In this document: positions 59,097 through 64,000 of the stretch, piece after piece | How the letters are laid out: each line of letters starts with the position of its first letter | Position numbering within the stretch: position 1 is the first letter of the stretch | DNA from: Utricularia gibba | Lineage: Eukaryota > Streptophyta > Magnoliopsida > Lamiales > Lentibulariaceae | DNA length: 64,000 bases | NCBI GenBank assembly: GCA_002189035.1 | Contig: NEEC01000013.1 | Span: 2,728,001 to 2,792,000 of the forward strand | Reading direction: 5' to 3' | Made by a program: the position numbers and the translations under genes | Notes under the pieces: model-generated | Database searches by the model: none | The model's input: only the letters and a program-made list of their open reading frames with translations | What the model was told of the DNA's origin: nothing

Positions 59097-60349
59097 ATGG
59101 CCGTTGGAGCAACACGTCTAATGAGCACCCACCGAGAGGAAGAAAGCACTAGCAAAAGCAACGATCAGGATCATCCGTCTCAGGCCGCCGCCGCCGCCGC
59201 GGCTGCTGCTCCTCCTCCGGTGGATGAGCACGAGCAGGACGCGGTTATGCCGGGGTTCCGGTTCCATCCGACGGAGGAGGAGCTCATCGAGTTCTATCTC
59301 CGCCGAAAGGTTGAAGGCAGGCGCTTCAATATCGAGCTCATCGCCTTCTTGGATCTCTATCGTCATGATCCCTGGGAGCTTCCTGGTATTGATCTCTATT
59401 TTGTTTATGATGTTATGTTTCTTTGAGATTGATTGAATCAGATTGATATCTGTTGTTTGGATTGACGAACAGCTTTGGCTGCGATTGGGGAGAAGGAGTG
59501 GTACTTCTATGTTCCTAGAGATAAAAAGTATAGGAACGGGGATCGCCCGAACCGCGTGACGAAATCGGGGTACTGGAAGGCGACGGGTGCGGACAGAATG
59601 ATAAGGAGCGAGACTTTCCGGTCGATCGGAATCAAGAAAACCCTTGTTTTTTATTCCGGCAAAGCCCCCAAGGGGATTCGAACCGGTTGGACCATGAACG
59701 AGTACCGCTTGCCTATCCATGAAACCGAACGCCTCCAAAAGGTACGCACGTCGAAACCAAGAAGATCGTATGTGACCGATCATTCTGAACTTCATGTGCA
59801 GTCTTCTGATCTTGCGTTTGTGTGTTGTTTCAGGCTGAGATCTCGCTATGCCGAGTTTACAAACGCGCGGGGATTAAAGATCATCCATCTCTTCCACGCT
59901 CGACTCCGAGATCGAAAGGCTCACAGCCAGTAAAGGTTCAAACTCCTCCTCCGGCTAACCAAGAAGCAGTCAGCAGATCGATCCAACACGATGAAGAAAC
60001 CATGCTCTTCCTCCAATTCAAGCACCCTTCTGCTTCTTCATCGCCCCAGCACTGCTCATCAATCTACGCGAATTCTCCTCCCAACAACGTGGATGATCTT
60101 CATAAGCTGGTGAATGGCGCCGGTTACAGACACCAGGACTCATCCTCAATCTCAGATAGCCACGAAAACACTCCGTTTCCCACTCCCGTTACCCCTATTA
60201 GCCTTATTTCCTATATCCCCTCTTCGCAGCCGCAGACGACGGCGATGGTGGCGGCCACGAATACTCCGGACTCTGCCCAGGTTGTGTTTCCATGGGATTG
60301 GAGTGCCATACATGAAGGAAGCAAAGATTTCACAACTTTTTTCAAGTAG
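59097..60349 (+). CDS. NAC transcription factor, LOV1/NAC035-like
   Basis: Plant NAC-domain transcription factor acting in the nucleus. The NAC domain resembles Arabidopsis NAC035/LOV1, a regulator of flowering time and cold response. Exons: 59097-59385, 59473-59741, 59834-60349, giving 357 aa. The standard three-exon NAC layout is kept. Subdomains: A ([18 protein letters not shown]), B ([15 protein letters not shown]), C ([32 protein letters not shown]), D ([27 protein letters not shown]) and E ([10 protein letters not shown]). A poly-Ala tract encoded by GCC repeats (about residues 30-38) precedes the domain. The C-terminus is Ser/Pro-rich and ends with a WDW-containing, acidic-aromatic activation-type segment. 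The start could instead be the ATG at 59121 (MSTHREEES); both precede the domain. No frame break is seen. Confidence 0.9.
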
Positions 60350-63070
60350 TCTGTATGCTCTCTTGTCTCCCACCACATTCTGCTGCTTAATATACATTCG
60401 TGAATGCACAGCAGTTAACAGTTCACACTACCTACTACCCTTTAGAGCCTTTCAGATGGTGCAGAATCTCACTGTTAGTTCTTGTTACACTTTAGGGTTT
60501 TGTACTGCTGTCCTTATGTCTACTGCCCATCTTGATCCATTGTTTGTTCAAATAGGATTATCAGTCGAACATCTCTCAAGTGTCTGATAGAGAACCCGTC
60601 GGAATCCCATATTGGAAGGTGGAATGAATGACAAAATACTTGTCCTCGTTCTCCACACATTACCAGAGTTTTCCAACCATATGAAGCAAATGTATTGGAT
60701 GTCTTACAATTTAACTGGCTCACATTCTAAAAAGACCAAACCCTTTTTCTTGATCTCCCAAACTTGTAAAAAAAAAGTAGCCAAATGAACAAAAACACTG
60801 ACACAGGGGATGCAATAAGACAAAGGAGGTTATGAGAATGATGACAGAAGAGGCGCAGAGAAGGGAGCGACTTGCAGAAGACTTTGTGTTTGCGTATGTG
60901 ATTCCAAATTTATTATCAACGGTGGGTTTGACGAAGGGAGAGAGGGCTGCCTCATTATGTGCCCTATCCTTCATGCATGTGGACAGTTTGGTGAGCCTGT
61001 CCTGCCCTATCTCCATATGCTGTCCCCCTCCACTTTACCTTATCTTAATCCCCTCTTATTCTTTATATGCCGCGCAGCAGCAACAAAAATAAAATAAATA
61101 AAAAAATGTGTGTACGGAAAAGCCACCCAAAGCTATGGGCGCATTAGATGGATCATTCGACCATGGTTTGGCAATAATATTTTGAATATTTTTATTACAT
61201 GCAATAATATTTTTAACATTTTTATATATATTTAATTATAATACATGCTTGTCTGAATATAGGTTATTGATTAAATTATACTACCAAATACCTCCATTTT
61301 CTTTTATTTAATTTTATTTTTATTTGTAATTGATAATTTCATTTATGTTGTATGATAATTAATAGGCCCAATTTACCCTTGTGACGCAAAATTGGCCCAA
61401 TGTAGATTTAATGTCTGTCCACTGTGGTAGCCCATTAAAAGAAAAATGGGCCTGCAACACTGAACTCGATGCACCACCCCGTTAGTCCACGTCACCAGTA
61501 GGGACCACTAGACCATGTTTCCAACAAGCTCTTTTTTTTTTATTAAAACATCGTAATCACTAATTAGGAAAAATGTAAAATCTTGTCGCTTTTGTTTGGA
61601 AAATGGTTGATTTATATTGTGTGTGCTTTTCATACACTGTTACAATTTCATATTTGTTTCATTTGTTAATTTTCTTTTTACAAATTTGATGTCATTCGTT
61701 TTAATTGGGTGGTGTTCTGATGAACTCTTGGTTTTCGAAGTATTGTATTATGTTTGTCTTCAGGGGATGTTTCCCGTGTGAATACAATCGAACTGTTAGG
61801 ATATATTCATATGTTTTCAGATAAAATTACATTAGATGCTTGGAAAATTATACCCATTTTTTTTTATCTCTTAAAGAAAAAATATGTGGATAATTTAAAT
61901 CTTGTTACTAACATATTTTACTTATACAAAATAAAATAAAAATATAAATATTTTCTAATAAACCAAATGAATATTATTAATCATAATACAGTTAAATTAT
62001 TTATGGTAATATAGTTGATGAGCTACATTTATCCATTTCTGGAATATAGTATGTTTTACGATGTGTAAATTAATATATTTGAAATTGAATTGCAAATGAT
62101 ATAATAAATGATGAATTTTGAAAACAAAAACGAACATTTATCGTTGGTACAACTAATATTCAAGTATCTCACGAAGCATGGACCAGTGGTCATCGATGAT
62201 CAAATTGAATTATTTAAATTGCAGTGGGCTTGTAAATATTGGAATTAAAATTATTAAATTATTAGTGAACTACCTGCCACTTATTTTTTATAATAATTGA
62301 CCGTACATTAAAGACTAGAATCTTATATTGTAGGAATCCTGTTGAAAAGAAAATGATTATAAAAATAAGAAAGAATTTAATAATATAAGAAGTGGCAGTG
62401 GAGTAACCGTTTTGTTGTTGTTTTATTGCGGAAGTGCAAGGAACCTAGAGGGGGAAACCACGTAGCACAAAACACCAGCATCGCCACATGCCTCCACATG
62501 AAAGAGTTTCGTTACTTGTAGGTCAATTATAGAGCTCGTATGGAAGAATCCCGATTGTTTTTTTGCTTCTTGTTGTATTATGGGAGTGGGTAGTGGTATC
62601 AGGGAAGCAAATCTCGGACAATAAAACGGTGTGGGCTGACGGCTGTCTGGAGAAAGAAAAGGGAAGTGGAGGGCGGGGGGAAGGAAAGCTACTGTTTTTT
62701 ACGCATTCGGTTACTGACTTTGGTTTTGAGGGGTTTTGGGAAGGGGAAAAGATGTTGATGGGAGTTGAGGCTGAGTTCAGTCGAGTTTGCTTCTCGTGTA
62801 TGTGATGTCCATTCTTCTTTGTCCTTCCAATCAACTGTCTAGATTCCAAGCTGTTGTCCGTCCATTCATGATGAAGATAGATGATAGCCCGCCTTGTCAT
62901 TAATGCGGATTTTACAATTTGGCAGATCCGTGTGGTGGGTTTTTGCATTTTTTCGAGATGTACAATGAAGATTTCTTTTTTGTTCTGTAATTAGAATGCG
63001 GGAGTGAAAGACGGCGCCTTCTGGCTCTTGTTTCTTTTCCAGATCTGCAGTTGTCTGCGTGTCTGAAGTA
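60350..63070 (+). other. Gap between the NAC and STICHEL genes
   Basis: The NAC 3' UTR probably reaches about 60600. Frames at 60832-61092 and 62563-62805 resemble no protein I know. A cluster of GGCCCA motifs lies at 61363-61450. AT-rich DNA fills 61520-62400. From about 62420 the composition becomes GC-richer and probably includes the STICHEL promoter and leader. Confidence 0.4.
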
Positions 63071-64000
63071 ATGGGTTCAGTGGATAAGGATTCCTGTGGC
63101 GGTATTTATCCAAGCAACCTTCATCTGAAGAGAGAACTAACTCAAATTCGCAAAGCTGCCAGAGTGTTGAGGGACCCCGGGACTTCTTGTGCTTCCGTGA
63201 AGCAGACTCCTTTTTCTTCGAAAACACTTTCCAAGCAACGTCACTATGGTTACTGCGAAGGTAGCCGTGGTTCTCGGATTGCAGGGCAAATTGAGAACAA
63301 TGATGATAACGTAGCTGATGGAAAAGGGACCTTGAGTGCGTGGGAGAAAGAGAAGAGGATCTCCCTGTGTAACTGGGAGAGGGATTTAAGGGGCAGGCAG
63401 AATGGGAAAGTATTTGATGATGGGATTAGTGAAGGGCAGGAGTTGTTTTCAGGCCGTGATGAAGAAATGGACGCGGTTAGCTTGAGTGATGCCAGGTATG
63501 GTGGTGGCAATGAGTGCAAGAGTGATACTTGGTTCAATGAGAAGTATGCTTCTATGGGACTGAAGTGTAGAGAGTCCAGTTTCACTCCTCCTGTTCGCAG
63601 AGCGATCAAGCAGAAGCCAAGAAAAAGTTGTTCTGGAGTGCGTGTGAAGCATCAGAACGTGAAAACGGAGAAGCAAAAGGCATGGAGTAGACATGGGAAA
63701 CGCAATGCGGATGGTGCGTCTTGTGTAGGTTTGCCAAGAGACGATTTTAGGAATTTGGTCTGTCAGTTGGGGGACACTGAGCAGGACTATGAGAACTATG
63801 AAGATGTGAAAAGAGAGTCTGCAACTTCACCTTTTCTAGCTGGATTCAAGAATACTGGATGGAAGCATTCCTCGATGAAATTTTTAAAGGGTCGTGGGAA
63901 GGATGATGATTCCATTTCTTTCAGTACCCCTGCACTGTCCACGAGCTCTTACCACAACAATGCAGTTGTAAATCCTTGTCCCGATTCGTGGGATGCAGCA
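63071..64000 (+). CDS. STI: STICHEL-type protein, N-terminal part (runs off the window)
   Basis: STICHEL controls trichome branching in Arabidopsis and carries a domain like the bacterial DNA polymerase III gamma/tau clamp-loader subunit. That domain is beyond the window edge here. 310 codons are open from the ATG at 63071 to the last base, without introns. The N-terminal signature LHLKRELTQIRKAARVLRDPGTS closely matches STICHEL. Further conserved blocks are SLSDARYGG, MGLKCRESS and FSTPALSTSSY with NPCPDSWD. The visible part is hydrophilic, rich in Ser and Lys, with basic clusters suitable as nuclear signals. It could be STICHEL or a STICHEL-like paralogue; the C-terminal half would decide. 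No frame break was seen in this part. Confidence 0.85.
   Translation, partial: MGSVDKDSCGGIYPSNLHLKRELTQIRKAARVLRDPGTSCASVKQTPFSSKTLSKQRHYGYCEGSRGSRIAGQIENNDDNVADGKGTLSAWEKEKRISLCNWERDLRGRQNGKVFDDGISEGQELFSGRDEEMDAVSLSDARYGGGNECKSDTWFNEKYASMGLKCRESSFTPPVRRAIKQKPRKSCSGVRVKHQNVKTEKQKAWSRHGKRNADGASCVGLPRDDFRNLVCQLGDTEQDYENYEDVKRESATSPFLAGFKNTGWKHSSMKFLKGRGKDDDSISFSTPALSTSSYHNNAVVNPCPDSWDAA

Overview
This is plant nuclear DNA, almost certainly from a flowering plant. Genes have many short GT-AG introns separated by AT-rich intergenic DNA. The gene set is plant-specific: phytochrome A, the wax-alkane protein CER3, lignin HCT, ferredoxin-thioredoxin reductase, a TPLATE-complex subunit, a NAC factor and STICHEL. 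I cannot fix the species; a magnoliid or early-branching eudicot would fit, but that is a weak guess. Exon boundaries below come from splice sites, phase bookkeeping and remembered family alignments. I see no CRISPR array, rRNA, tRNA or intact transposon. Layout: 1-1.2 kb, 3' part of a CCoAOMT-like methyltransferase (+). 2.7-15.5 kb, five minus-strand genes: ADA1 (SAGA subunit), CER3, a rhomboid that lacks its catalytic histidine, HCT, and an AKR4-type aldo-keto reductase. 16-22 kb, plus strand: 3-methyladenine DNA glycosylase, CAF1 deadenylase, RPB5. 22-26 kb: Alba protein (-) head-to-head with a J-domain/GPALPP protein (+). 26-31 kb: a large PHD-finger gene (-) head-to-head with the FTR variable subunit (+). 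32-39 kb: TWD40-1 (+). 40-46 kb: a small protein of unknown function and PHYA (+). 48.6-51 kb: an NPF transporter (+). 51.7-55 kb: enhancer-of-polycomb-like protein (+), convergent with ribosomal protein eL8/RPL7a (-). 59-60.3 kb: LOV1-like NAC factor (+). 63-64 kb: 5' end of STICHEL (+, running off the window). The genes do not form a pathway cluster. Many are housekeeping genes for chromatin, transcription, mRNA turnover, translation and endocytosis, mixed with light-signalling, cuticle and phenylpropanoid genes. The most important anomaly is nine apparent 1-nt deletions spread over six otherwise well-conserved genes (HCT, AKR, CAF1, RPB5, J-domain protein, TWD40-1). Every one can be explained as a G/C homopolymer one base too short. 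This looks like systematic long-read consensus error rather than gene death, and a naive annotation would call several of these genes broken. I found no convincing undescribed system. The most biologically interesting points are the Asn-for-His rhomboid, a GC-AG intron in TWD40-1, compact bidirectional promoters, and start-codon-only first coding exons.
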